Below, one piece after another: positions 54,647 through 62,690 of a stretch of DNA of 64,000 bases; within the stretch, counting starts at the first letter, position 1, and the number at the start of each line of letters is the position of its first letter. The position numbers and the translations under genes were made by a program. The notes beneath the pieces were generated by a model. That model saw only the letters and a list, made by a program, of their open reading frames with translations. It was not told the DNA's origin and searched no databases. This stretch comes from Pseudaminobacter sp047739745 (GTDB taxonomy: Bacteria > Pseudomonadota > Alphaproteobacteria > Rhizobiales > Rhizobiaceae), in contig NZ_JBLLVA010000022.1 of NCBI RefSeq assembly GCF_047739745.1, forward strand, positions 31,510-95,509, in the 5' to 3' direction.

Positions 54647-55507
54647 ATGCCCGAAAAGACCAACAGGATTGCCTTTCAGGGCGAACCCGGCGCCAATTCA
54701 GACACCGCCTGCCGCAATGTCTATCCGACGATGGAGCCGCTGCCTTGCCCGACATTCGAGGACGCGTTCAACGCGGTCGAGACCGGCAAGGCAGACCTTG
54801 CGATGATACCGATCGAAAACACCATTGCCGGTCGGGTCGCCGACATCCACTATCTGCTGCCCGTGTCGAAACTGCACATCGTCGGCGAATATTTCCTGCC
54901 GATCCATTTCCAGCTGATGGTGCTGCCCGGCGTGAAGCGCGAAGAGATCAAAACCGTCCACAGCCATATCCATGCGCTTGGCCAGTGCCGCAAATACACC
55001 CGCAAGAACGGCTGGAAGCCGGTGGTTGCCGGCGACACGGCGGGCGCTGCAAAGCTGGTGGCTGAAATGAAGGACAGGTCCATGGCGGCGCTTGCGCCGA
55101 ACCTTGCCGCCAGCCTCTACGGGCTCGACATCCTTGAGGAAAATGTCGAGGACACCGAAAACAACGTGACGCGTTTCGTGGTGCTTTCCAAGGGCAAGAC
55201 CTGGGCCGAGCGCCAGGATGGCGTGCCGATGGTCACGACCTTCGTGTTCAAGGTGCGAAACGTCCCGGCAGCGCTTTACAAGGCGATGGGCGGCTTCGCC
55301 ACCAATGGCGTCAACATGACCAAGCTCGAGAGCTATCAGCTCGGCGCATTTGCGGCGACGCAGTTCTATGCCGATGTCGAAGGCCATCCCGACGACCGAA
55401 ACCTGGCGCTGGCGCTTGAGGAATTGCGCTTCTTCTCGCGCGAGGTGCGTACGCTCGGCGTCTATCCGGCGCATGAATTTCGCGCCACCCAGGACGCCGA
55501 CGCCTGA
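54647..55507 (+). CDS. pheA: Prephenate dehydratase
   Basis: Converts prephenate to phenylpyruvate in phenylalanine synthesis. The 286-residue protein has a PDT domain (NRIAFQGEPGANSD at the start, ENTIAGRVADIH, and the TRF motif in NNVTRFVVLSKG) and a C-terminal ACT domain (about 190-275) for feedback by phenylalanine, with FATNGVNMTKLESYQ. There is no chorismate mutase domain, so it is the stand-alone form. It is coupled to kdsB by 2 nt spacing. Confidence 0.96.
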   Translation: MPEKTNRIAFQGEPGANSDTACRNVYPTMEPLPCPTFEDAFNAVETGKADLAMIPIENTIAGRVADIHYLLPVSKLHIVGEYFLPIHFQLMVLPGVKREEIKTVHSHIHALGQCRKYTRKNGWKPVVAGDTAGAAKLVAEMKDRSMAALAPNLAASLYGLDILEENVEDTENNVTRFVVLSKGKTWAERQDGVPMVTTFVFKVRNVPAALYKAMGGFATNGVNMTKLESYQLGAFAATQFYADVEGHPDDRNLALALEELRFFSREVRTLGVYPAHEFRATQDADA

Positions 55508-55534
55508 GCGCCCCTCGCGCTGATTTTTGCGGCT

Positions 55535-56473
55535 CTAACTTTCCGCCCAACTGCGGATGAGCTCCTGGGCGATCGCGCCTTTGGGCGGCACGATCAGGCC
55601 GCCGGCATGGACGCCGGCGAGCATGGCGTGAACCTCCTCGCGCGTGAACCAGCGGCAGTCTTCCAGCTCGTTCGTGTCGGCGGCAATATCCTCGTTCAGT
55701 GCCTCGCCGAAGCAGCCGATCATCAGCGAATGGGGGAACGGCCAAGGCTGGCTGGCGTGATAGACGACGCGTCCGAGGCGAATCCCCGCCTCCTCAAAGG
55801 TTTCGCGCCGCACCGCCGCCTCGATGGTTTCACCGGGTTCGATGAAACCGGCAAGTGCCGAATACATTCCTGGCGCGAAATGCGGGCTGCAGCCGAGAAG
55901 GCATTTTTCGGGCGCCACCGTCAGCATGATCGCCACTGGATCGGTGCGCGGAAAATGCTCGGCGTCGCAAGCTGCGCAATGTCGCTTGCAACCGCCGGCG
56001 CGCATTTCTGTCGGGCGACCGCATCTGCCGCAAAATCCGTGGCTGGCATGCCAGGCAAGTAGCGCGGCCGCCTGCGCCAGCGCGCCGAGATCGGCAGGTT
56101 CAAGCAGGCCCTGGATGTAGACCGATCGGTAGTCGATAGCCTTGATGGTGGCAGGAAGTTCCTCGGCCGTTAGCCCGGCGGGAGCGGCCAGAACCGGATT
56201 TCGGTTGGAAAAGCCGAGCAGGATTGCCTGGTCCATCCGGGCGGCGAGCGCACTGGCTTCCGCTATGTCGAAATAAGGGTCGAACCGGCCATACGCGATT
56301 TTCAGGTGAATCCTGCCGTCGCCGAGCAGCATCAGTCGCGCGGACGGATCGGCCAGCGCGGTCTCAGTCGAGTTGTCGCTACGATTTTCCGACCGCCGGT
56401 CGATTTCATTGCCGGCGAAACTTATAAACCTGCTGGGCTCGCGTTCGGGCGCTTCGGGAAAGCGAAAATTCAT
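55535..56473 (-). CDS. nudC: NAD(+) diphosphatase (NADH pyrophosphatase)
   Basis: A 312-residue Nudix hydrolase of the NudC type, which splits NAD(H) and removes NAD caps from RNA. It has the N-terminal domain, a zinc ribbon with four cysteines (FCGRCGRPTEMRAGGCKRHC region: CGRC and C-x4-C), and the Nudix box GFIEPGETIEAAVRRETFEE. The SQPWPFPxSLMxGF signature is seen as SQPWPFPHSLMIGC. ATG 56473 is the homologous start. It is convergent with pheA. Confidence 0.94.
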   Translation of the reverse strand: MNFRFPEAPEREPSRFISFAGNEIDRRSENRSDNSTETALADPSARLMLLGDGRIHLKIAYGRFDPYFDIAEASALAARMDQAILLGFSNRNPVLAAPAGLTAEELPATIKAIDYRSVYIQGLLEPADLGALAQAAALLAWHASHGFCGRCGRPTEMRAGGCKRHCAACDAEHFPRTDPVAIMLTVAPEKCLLGCSPHFAPGMYSALAGFIEPGETIEAAVRRETFEEAGIRLGRVVYHASQPWPFPHSLMIGCFGEALNEDIAADTNELEDCRWFTREEVHAMLAGVHAGGLIVPPKGAIAQELIRSWAES

Positions 56474-56480
56474 TCTGAAC

Positions 56481-56900
56481 CTAAAGTGACGTGCGGATCT
56501 TCTCGCAAAATCCATGCAGATCGGATCGCTTATAGGGTTCGCGCATGCCGTGACCCCACACCGGGCCCGGCCAGTTCGCATCGCCCTCAAAACGCGCCAC
56601 GATATGGATATGAAGCTGCCGCACGACATTGCCGAGCGCGCCGGTGTTGATCTTGGTGCAGCCGGTGGCCTTCTTCAGCGCCTGGGCGACCATGTTGGTC
56701 TCGAAGGTCAGCATTGCCTGATCGAGCGGCGTCAGGTCGTGAACCTCCTCGGCGCCCGGCCTTTGCGGCACCAGAACCAGCCAGGGCCAGCGCCGGTCGT
56801 TCATCACCCGAAGCTCGCACAGGCCGAGCCACATCAACGGCTCGCTGTCCGCCTCCAGCTTGGCGTTCATTACAAATCCGCCCTCAAGACCAGGCAGCAT
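56481..56900 (-). CDS. HIT domain protein
   Basis: A 139-residue histidine-triad fold protein, with WPWLVLVPQRPGA and the active-site motif QLHIHIVARFEGD (H-x-H-x-V, with the preceding Q instead of a third H). Such proteins hydrolyse nucleotide phosphoramidates or diadenosine polyphosphates; exact substrate is unknown. Three starts are possible: 56900 (AGGA 9 nt upstream, chosen), 56933 (no ribosome binding site) and 56870 (GAGGG 11 nt upstream). It precedes nudC by 7 nt. Confidence 0.86.
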   Translation of the reverse strand: MLPGLEGGFVMNAKLEADSEPLMWLGLCELRVMNDRRWPWLVLVPQRPGAEEVHDLTPLDQAMLTFETNMVAQALKKATGCTKINTGALGNVVRQLHIHIVARFEGDANWPGPVWGHGMREPYKRSDLHGFCEKIRTSL

Positions 56901-57042
56901 CGGCGGTTTCCTCGATTTTCGCATGAATGCCAAACCGTCAGGCTAGCGCATTTCGCCGCCGGACAAAATCGTTTCGTCAAATGAAAATGCGTGAACCCGC
57001 GTATGCCGCACGGCCCCCGCGCTGACGGATTGTCCATTGCAC

Positions 57043-57071
57043 TTGCAATTGGGCGCACAATTGCCGATATG
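57043..57071 (+). promoter_or_regulatory. Promoter of the SRP RNA gene
   Basis: TTGCAA (57043-57048) is followed by exactly 17 nt and GATATG (57066-57071), with the predicted RNA start about 7 nt further at 57078. The 7-bp inverted repeat GCAATTG/CAATTGC (57045-57051 and 57058-57064) lies between the two hexamers. The -10 match is modest. Confidence 0.5.
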
Positions 57072-57077
57072 GAAGCC

Positions 57078-57175
57078 GGGAGGTTGGTGGTGGACGATCC
57101 ACTCGCCAACCGGGTCAGGTCCGGAAGGAAGCAGCCCTAACGAGCCCGGAACGGGTCATTGTTCCAGCCTCCCAC
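57078..57175 (+). ncRNA. ffs: Signal recognition particle RNA (4.5S)
   Basis: The universally conserved tip GTCAGGTCCGGAAGGAAGCA sits at 57114-57133, the symmetric and asymmetric loops bound by Ffh. The outer ends pair as GGGAGGTTGG (57078-57087) with CCAGCCTCCC (57164-57173), giving a hairpin of about 98 nt, the size of alphaproteobacterial 4.5S RNA. The gene before dnaX is a familiar position. Exact ends are estimated from the pairing. Confidence 0.93.
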
Positions 57176-57287
57176 CTTCTTCGCCAGTTGCCCGCCTGAT
57201 TGAGCCGCGATTGACGGCATTTGGCTGTGCGGTGACACTCTGTTGGGAATCGGCCGCGCTCGCGGCAAGTGGAGCGAAACCGGACGG

Positions 57288-59114
57288 ATGAGCGAAGCCG
57301 GAAACGACCAGTCAGTCAACGACCAGTCGGGTAAGGCCGGCGCCTATCGCGTTCTTGCGCGCAAATACCGGCCGTCCGACTTCTCCGGCCTGATCGGCCA
57401 GGAGCCGATGGTCCGCACCCTTACCAATGCGTTCTCCTCCGGCCGCATCGCGCAGGCCTGGATGCTGACTGGCGTGCGCGGCGTCGGCAAGACCACGACT
57501 GCGCGCATCCTTGCCCGCGCGCTCAACTACAAGACAGCGGAGATCAACCAGCCTTCCGTCGATCTGACCGTGCCGGGCGAACATTGCCAGCCGATCATGG
57601 AAGGTCGCCATCCTGACGTGATCGAGATGGACGCCGCCTCCCATACCGGCGTCGACAACATGCGCGACATCATCGAGCAGGTGCGCTACGCGCCGGTTGC
57701 GGCGCGTTACAAGGTCTACATCATCGACGAAGTGCATATGCTTTCGGGCGGCGCCTTCAATGCGATGCTGAAGACGCTTGAAGAGCCGCCGCCGCATGTG
57801 AAATTCATTTTCGCCACCACCGAAATCCGCAAGGTGCCGATCACGGTTCTGTCGCGCTGCCAGCGCTTCGACCTGCGGCGCATCGATTCCGGCGCGCTGG
57901 TGGCGCATCTGAGCGCCATCGCCAACCAGGAAGGCATCGACGTCGACGATGCGGCACTGGCGATGATTGCGCGCGCCGCCGAAGGATCGGCACGCGATTC
58001 GCTGTCGATCTTCGATCAGGCGATTGCGCATGGCGCGGGACGGGTCACCGCCGAAGCTGTTCGCGCCATGCTCGGTCTTGCCGACCGGGCGCGGATCGTC
58101 GATCTGTTCGAGCATGTGATGCGAGGCGATGCGGCAGCGGCGTTGGGCGAATTGCGCGCCCAGTACGACACGGGCGCCGATCCCGCCGCCGTGCTGACCG
58201 ATCTTGCCGAGTTCAATCATCTGGTCACCCGGCTGCGTTTTGTGCCGTCTGCCGCCGAGGACGCTTCGCTTTCCGAGGAAGAGCGGGTGAGGGGCCTCGA
58301 CTTCGCACAGAAGCTTTCGGTGCGGGTGCTGTCGCGCAGCTGGCAGATGCTCTTGAAGGGCATCACCGAGGTGCAGGCCTCCAACCGGCCGGTAAGTGCA
58401 GCCGAAATGGTGCTGATCCGGCTTGCGCATGCCGCCGACCTGCCGACTTTGGACGAGGCGCTGAAATCGCTCGGCGACGGCGCGCCTGTCTCGCCCTCCA
58501 GCGTGCCCCCGCGCCCGCCGATGTCGGCCCGGCCGGCGGTCGATGGCGTTGGTGCGAGTGCAGTCTCGCAGGCGCGCATGCCTTCCGGCAATGGCGGTGG
58601 CCAGACCATGCGGCTCGTGGCGGCCGAGGCTGCACCGATCCCTGCGGAGGTCGCGCCGCCGGCGGTCGAGGAGACGCCTTCCTCGCCCATCAATTCGCTG
58701 GCCGACCTCGCCGCTCTTGCCGACACGCATCGCGACATGACGATCAAAGTGCTGATCAGGCGCTGCGTGAGGCTGGTCAAGGTCGAGCCGGGGCGGCTCG
58801 ACGTCAACCTGACTACCGATGCGCCGAAGACGCTGCTGAACGACCTGGCGGTAAAGCTGAAGGCCTGGACCGGTCGTCACTGGATGGTGTCGCTGTCGCG
58901 CGAGGAAGGCGGCCAGACGCTTGCCGAGATGGAAACGAGCAAGCGCGAGACCGCGTTTCTCGATGCGAGGAGCGATCCGACGGTGGCGGAGATTCTTGCC
59001 CGCTTCCCCGGCGCCAAGATCATCGACGTGCGCATTCCCGATGCAGTCGAGGTTGATGAGGACGGTGCCGGAATGCCGGTTGAGCCGCCGGCCGAAGATG
59101 ACGACGAAACCTGA
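57288..59114 (+). CDS. dnaX: DNA polymerase III subunit tau/gamma
   Basis: The clamp-loader subunit, 608 residues. The AAA+ domain has GVRGVGKTTTARI (about residue 68), the DEVHML Walker B box (about 148) and the sensor motif of EEPPPHVKFIFATTE. The usual zinc module (four cysteines in E. coli) has only the last cysteine here (EHCQPI). The linker (about 400-480) is Pro/Ala rich and the C-terminal DnaE-binding domain is present. ATG 57288 is preferred to a TTG at 57243. It leads a dnaX-ybaB-recR unit. Confidence 0.95.
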   Translation: MSEAGNDQSVNDQSGKAGAYRVLARKYRPSDFSGLIGQEPMVRTLTNAFSSGRIAQAWMLTGVRGVGKTTTARILARALNYKTAEINQPSVDLTVPGEHCQPIMEGRHPDVIEMDAASHTGVDNMRDIIEQVRYAPVAARYKVYIIDEVHMLSGGAFNAMLKTLEEPPPHVKFIFATTEIRKVPITVLSRCQRFDLRRIDSGALVAHLSAIANQEGIDVDDAALAMIARAAEGSARDSLSIFDQAIAHGAGRVTAEAVRAMLGLADRARIVDLFEHVMRGDAAAALGELRAQYDTGADPAAVLTDLAEFNHLVTRLRFVPSAAEDASLSEEERVRGLDFAQKLSVRVLSRSWQMLLKGITEVQASNRPVSAAEMVLIRLAHAADLPTLDEALKSLGDGAPVSPSSVPPRPPMSARPAVDGVGASAVSQARMPSGNGGGQTMRLVAAEAAPIPAEVAPPAVEETPSSPINSLADLAALADTHRDMTIKVLIRRCVRLVKVEPGRLDVNLTTDAPKTLLNDLAVKLKAWTGRHWMVSLSREEGGQTLAEMETSKRETAFLDARSDPTVAEILARFPGAKIIDVRIPDAVEVDEDGAGMPVEPPAEDDDET

Positions 59115-59132
59115 GGACAAAGGACTCGGATC

Positions 59133-59456
59133 ATGAAGGACCTTATCGGCCTTATGGGCAAGGCAAAGGAAATGCAGGCCAAATTCCAGGCCATGCAGGA
59201 GGAAATCGCCACGCTGGAGGCGACCGGCCAGGCCGGCGGTGGCCTTGTGCAGGTGACGATCTCGGGCAAGTTCGAGATGAAGGGGCTGAAGATCGATCCG
59301 TCGCTGTTCAAGGAAGACGAGGTCGAAATCCTTGAGGATCTCATCCTTGCCGCGCACAACGACGCCAAGGTCAAGGTTGAGCAGGTCATGCAGGAAAAGA
59401 CCAAGGCGCTGACGGCGGGCTTGCCGATACCGCCGGGAATGAAGCTGCCGTTTTGA
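59133..59456 (+). CDS. YbaB/EbfC family nucleoid-associated protein
   Basis: The 107-residue product MKDLIGLMGKAKEMQAKFQAMQ... is the full-length YbaB/EbfC family, which binds DNA as a dimer. The helical N-terminus and the VTISGKFEMKGLKIDPSL core are typical. It lies between dnaX and recR, its usual place, 18 nt after dnaX. Confidence 0.95.
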   Translation: MKDLIGLMGKAKEMQAKFQAMQEEIATLEATGQAGGGLVQVTISGKFEMKGLKIDPSLFKEDEVEILEDLILAAHNDAKVKVEQVMQEKTKALTAGLPIPPGMKLPF

Positions 59457-59464
59457 AGCGAGTG

Positions 59465-59538
59465 GCGAATAGGGAATAGCGAATGGTAATCGGGTACTTC
59501 CCTTACTCGCTACTCGCTACTCGCTACTCGCTATTCGC
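59465..59538. repeat. Inverted heptad repeats between ybaB and recR
   Basis: Three 7-mers GCGAATA, GGGAATA and GCGAATG (59465-59485) are followed, after an 18-nt spacer, by five 7-mers TACTCGC x4 and TATTCGC (59504-59538), roughly the reverse complement. The array could fold as a long imperfect hairpin in the RNA between ybaB and recR. It also creates an open but unlikely N-terminal extension of recR. Confidence 0.85.
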
Positions 59539-59569
59539 TCCTTCGGCCATTCGCTCTATAACCGCCTCC

Positions 59570-60175
59570 ATGTCGAAACGAATCGCCGGCCCCGAGATCG
59601 AACGCCTGATCCAGCTTCTGGCCAAGGTGCCGGGGCTCGGGCCGCGTTCGGCCAGGCGAGCGGCCCTCCATCTCATCAAGAAGAAGGAGCAGCTTCTGGC
59701 GCCGCTGGCCGATGCCATGGGCGAGGCGGTCGAAAAGGTCCGCGTCTGCTCCACTTGCGGCAATGTCGACACGGCCGATCCCTGCACGATCTGCACCGAT
59801 GCGAGGCGCGACGCGGCGACGGTAATCGTCGTCGAAGACGTTGCTGATCTGTGGGCGCTCGAGCGCGCCGGTGCGATGAACGCGCTCTACCATGTGTTGG
59901 GCGGCACACTGTCGCCGCTTGATGGCATCGGCCCCGAGCAACTGACGATCAAGCAGTTGGTCGGCCGGGTGGCGGAAGGCGCGATCCGGGAAGTCATCAT
60001 CGCCGTCAACGCCACCGTCGAGGGGCAGACGACCGCGCATTATCTCACCGACCAGCTTGCAGGTTTCGACGTCAAGGTGACGCGGCTCGCTCACGGTGTG
60101 CCGGTTGGCGGCGAACTCGACTATCTCGACGAGGGCACACTTGCTGCGGCGCTGAAATCGCGGACGGTGTTTTGA
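59570..60175 (+). CDS. recR: Recombination protein RecR
   Basis: RecR works with RecF and RecO to load RecA at gaps. The 201-residue product starts MSKRIAGPEIERLIQLLAK and has a helix-hairpin-helix, a four-cysteine zinc finger (CSTCGNVDTADPCTIC) near residue 58-73 and a Toprim domain (about 82-175) with VVEDVADLWALE. A longer frame upstream crosses the heptad repeats and is not used. It is 16 nt before the next open frame. Confidence 0.96.
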   Translation: MSKRIAGPEIERLIQLLAKVPGLGPRSARRAALHLIKKKEQLLAPLADAMGEAVEKVRVCSTCGNVDTADPCTICTDARRDAATVIVVEDVADLWALERAGAMNALYHVLGGTLSPLDGIGPEQLTIKQLVGRVAEGAIREVIIAVNATVEGQTTAHYLTDQLAGFDVKVTRLAHGVPVGGELDYLDEGTLAAALKSRTVF

Positions 60176-60227
60176 GGGGCAGAGAGCGACCATGAAAACT
60201 GCCGAGGGCATGCTCTCCGCGACCCCA

Positions 60228-60350
60228 CTCTGTCCTGCCGGACATCTCCCCCTCAAGGGGGGAGATCAGCCGGCACCACCGCTTTCTCCAAACGCGAGGA
60301 CGGCGAGAAAGGTGGAAACGCCGAAGCTGCCGATTGCCGGCAGGACAGAG
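60228..60350. repeat. Palindrome-bounded element upstream of the transglycosylase
   Basis: Perfect 14-base arms at 60228-60241 and 60337-60350 (CTCTGTCCTGCCGG and its complement) bound a 123-bp element. Inside are smaller inverted repeats, including CTCCCC/GGGGAG around 60246-60264 and CTTTCTC/GAGAAAG. It is shaped like an interspersed palindromic element and is probably present elsewhere in the genome. It is open through the 5' frame of the next gene. Confidence 0.75.
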
Positions 60351-60356
60351 GGAGGT

Positions 60357-61613
60357 GTGAGGACACTGTTCTGCGCGCAAGTATTTCGCGCACTGCGCAG
60401 TGCGCTCGTCGTCCTCTGTCTCGTGCTTGGCCTGACGGGGACAGCCCAGGCGGCAAAGATCGACGACCAGTTTCGGGCCTGGCTGCAAAATGACCTTTGG
60501 CCGGAAGCGCGCTCGCGCGGCATCTCGCAGAAAACCTTCAATTCCGCCTTCTCCGGCGTTTCTCCCAACCTCAAGCTTCCCGATCTTGTCATGCCGGGAG
60601 CCAAGCCGAAGACGCCCAAGAAGCAGCATCAGGCGGAATTCGGTTCGCCTGGAAATTATTTCGCGCCGATCGGCGGGGTCACTGCGGGCGGACGCACGCG
60701 CGCCGCGCGATATGCAAAGACGCTCGCCGCGATCGAAAAACGTTTCGGCGTCCCGGGCGAGGTGACGCTGGCGATCTGGGGCAGGGAATCCGGCTTCGGC
60801 GCCGCCAAAATTCCATACAACGCCTTCGAGGTTTTGGGCACCAAGGCGTTTCTGGCCACTCGCAAGGACATGTTCCGCAAGGAGGTCCTGGCGGCCTTGG
60901 AGATGGTCGAGCGTGGGTTAGCGGCGCCAGGGGCCATGAAATCGTCCTGGGCCGGCGCGCTCGGGCAGCCGCAATTCCTGCCGACCTCGTTCCTGCAACA
61001 TGCCGTCGATTTCGATGGCGACGGCCATCCCGACATATGGGGTTCGGTACCCGATACGCTGGCCTCGATCGCCAGCTATCTTGTCGACTATGGTTGGGTG
61101 AAAGGACGCGACTGGGGTTTCGAGGTGACGGTGCCGGACGGCATTTCCTGTGCGCTCGAAGGTCCCGATCAGGGTCGCAAGATTACCGACTGGGCAGCCA
61201 TGGGCATTGCGCGTGTCGGCGGCAAACAGTTTCCGGCGCACGAGCTGCGGTCGGAAGGATTTCTGCTGATGCCTGCCGGGCGCAACGGGCCGGCCTTCAT
61301 CGTCACGCCGAACTTCTATGTGCTCAAGGCGTACAATGAGAGCGATCTCTATGCATTGTTCATCGGCCACGGCGCCGATCGCATCGCCCATGGCGACAGG
61401 CAGTTTGTGGCAAATTGGGGCAAGGTCGGCGGGCTCTACCGTTCCGACATCGCCGCCATGCAGCGCGGTCTCGAAAAGGCCGGGTACGATGTCGGGGGCG
61501 CTGACGGGCTGCCGGGATTCAAGACCCGCCGTTCCATCGGCGCGTGGCAGGCGAAGAATGGCCGCGCCGCAACGTGTTTCCCTGACAAGGAACTCGTCGA
61601 CGCGATGAGATAA
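60357..61613 (+). CDS. Lytic murein transglycosylase (MltB type) with peptidoglycan-binding domain
   Basis: A periplasmic enzyme that cleaves peptidoglycan glycan strands with 1,6-anhydro ends. From GTG 60357 the 418-residue product has a signal peptide (ALVVLCLVLGLTGTAQAA), the SLT_2/MltB domain (about 30-330) with the catalytic Glu in WGRESGFG and the GALGQPQFLPTSF motif, and a C-terminal PG_binding_1 domain (about 345-415). The frame is open to ATG 60192, but residues there are encoded by the repeat element and would put 55 residues before the signal peptide. I choose GTG, though GGAGG lies only 1 nt from it, so the true start is uncertain. Confidence 0.88.
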   Translation: MRTLFCAQVFRALRSALVVLCLVLGLTGTAQAAKIDDQFRAWLQNDLWPEARSRGISQKTFNSAFSGVSPNLKLPDLVMPGAKPKTPKKQHQAEFGSPGNYFAPIGGVTAGGRTRAARYAKTLAAIEKRFGVPGEVTLAIWGRESGFGAAKIPYNAFEVLGTKAFLATRKDMFRKEVLAALEMVERGLAAPGAMKSSWAGALGQPQFLPTSFLQHAVDFDGDGHPDIWGSVPDTLASIASYLVDYGWVKGRDWGFEVTVPDGISCALEGPDQGRKITDWAAMGIARVGGKQFPAHELRSEGFLLMPAGRNGPAFIVTPNFYVLKAYNESDLYALFIGHGADRIAHGDRQFVANWGKVGGLYRSDIAAMQRGLEKAGYDVGGADGLPGFKTRRSIGAWQAKNGRAATCFPDKELVDAMR

Positions 61614-61637
61614 TGCCGGTCGATGTGTTATGGGCGC

Positions 61638-62633
61638 TCATCCGGCAAGTTGGCGATGCGCCTCCGCAAGGATCTCGAAGGAGCGCACTCTTGCGGCATG
61701 GTCGAAAATCTGCGCCGTGACCATGAGCTCGTCCGCGCCTGTGCGTTTGATGAAGGCTTCAAGACCCTCCTTCACCGTCTGTAGCGAGCCGACGACCGCG
61801 CAGGACAGCGCCGATGCCAGCACGGACTTGGCGACGGGGTCCAGATCGGCGTCGTAGTTCTTGACCGGGGCAGGCAGCTGGCCAGGGCGGCCGCTGCGCA
61901 GGTTGACGAAGGCCTGTTGCAGCGAGCTGAAATGGAATTTCGCCTCTTCATCCGTTTCGGCGGCAAAGACGTTCAGGCCAAGCATTACGTAGGGTTTTTG
62001 CAGCCGTTCTGATGGCTTGAAGCGGGAGCGATAAACCTCAAGTGCGTGCTCCATTTCGGCTGGCGCGAAGTGCGAGGCGAAGGCGTAAGGCAGGCCGAGG
62101 ATGGCGGCAAGCTGCGCGCCATAGAGGCTGGAACCGAGAATCCAGACCGGCACCTCCTGTCCCTCGCCGGGCACCGCGCGTACCCGCTGGCCCGCTTCGG
62201 CCGGCGCGAAATAGTTGATGAGCTCGACCACATCCTGAGGGAAGCTGTCGACGCCGGCTTCCAGATTGCGCCGAAGCGCACGTGCCGTATTCATGTCGGT
62301 TCCAGGTGCTCGACCAATTCCGAGATCGATGCGGCCCGGATGAAGCGCGGCCAGCGTGCCGAACTGTTCGGCGATCACCAGCGGCGCGTGATTGGGCAAC
62401 ATGATGCCCCCGGCCCCGACGCGGATCGATCTTGTGCCGGCGGCGACATGGCCGATGACGACGGCCGTGGCCGCACTCGCGATACCCGGCATGTTGTGAT
62501 GCTCGGCCAACCAGTAACGACGGTAGCCGAGCCGCTCGGCATGGCGCGCAAGGTCGAGCGTGTGGGCGAGCGACTGCGAGGCGGTGCCGCCCTCGGCAAT
62601 GGGCGCGAGGTCGAGAACGGAAAGCGGGATCAT
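61638..62633 (-). CDS. Luciferase-like (LLM class) flavin monooxygenase
   Basis: A 331-residue protein of the bacterial luciferase fold (MsnO8/YhbW group), with the N-terminal MIPLSVLDLAPIAEGG and LAEHHNMPGIAS. The flavin region GIMLPNHAPLVIAEQFGTL is well kept. Members use FMNH2 with an oxygenase-type mechanism; the substrate is unknown. ATG 62633 is chosen; an upstream start at 62690 lacks homology. Confidence 0.88.
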   Translation of the reverse strand: MIPLSVLDLAPIAEGGTASQSLAHTLDLARHAERLGYRRYWLAEHHNMPGIASAATAVVIGHVAAGTRSIRVGAGGIMLPNHAPLVIAEQFGTLAALHPGRIDLGIGRAPGTDMNTARALRRNLEAGVDSFPQDVVELINYFAPAEAGQRVRAVPGEGQEVPVWILGSSLYGAQLAAILGLPYAFASHFAPAEMEHALEVYRSRFKPSERLQKPYVMLGLNVFAAETDEEAKFHFSSLQQAFVNLRSGRPGQLPAPVKNYDADLDPVAKSVLASALSCAVVGSLQTVKEGLEAFIKRTGADELMVTAQIFDHAARVRSFEILAEAHRQLAG

Positions 62634-62690
62634 CGGCGAGCTCCAATAGTCAGAAGCCCGGATATAGGAGTGGCCGGCGGCGAACGCCAA

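Noticed and set aside
59483..59569. N-terminal extension of recR
   Set aside because: Encoded by the heptad repeats; RecR homology begins at MSKRIAG.
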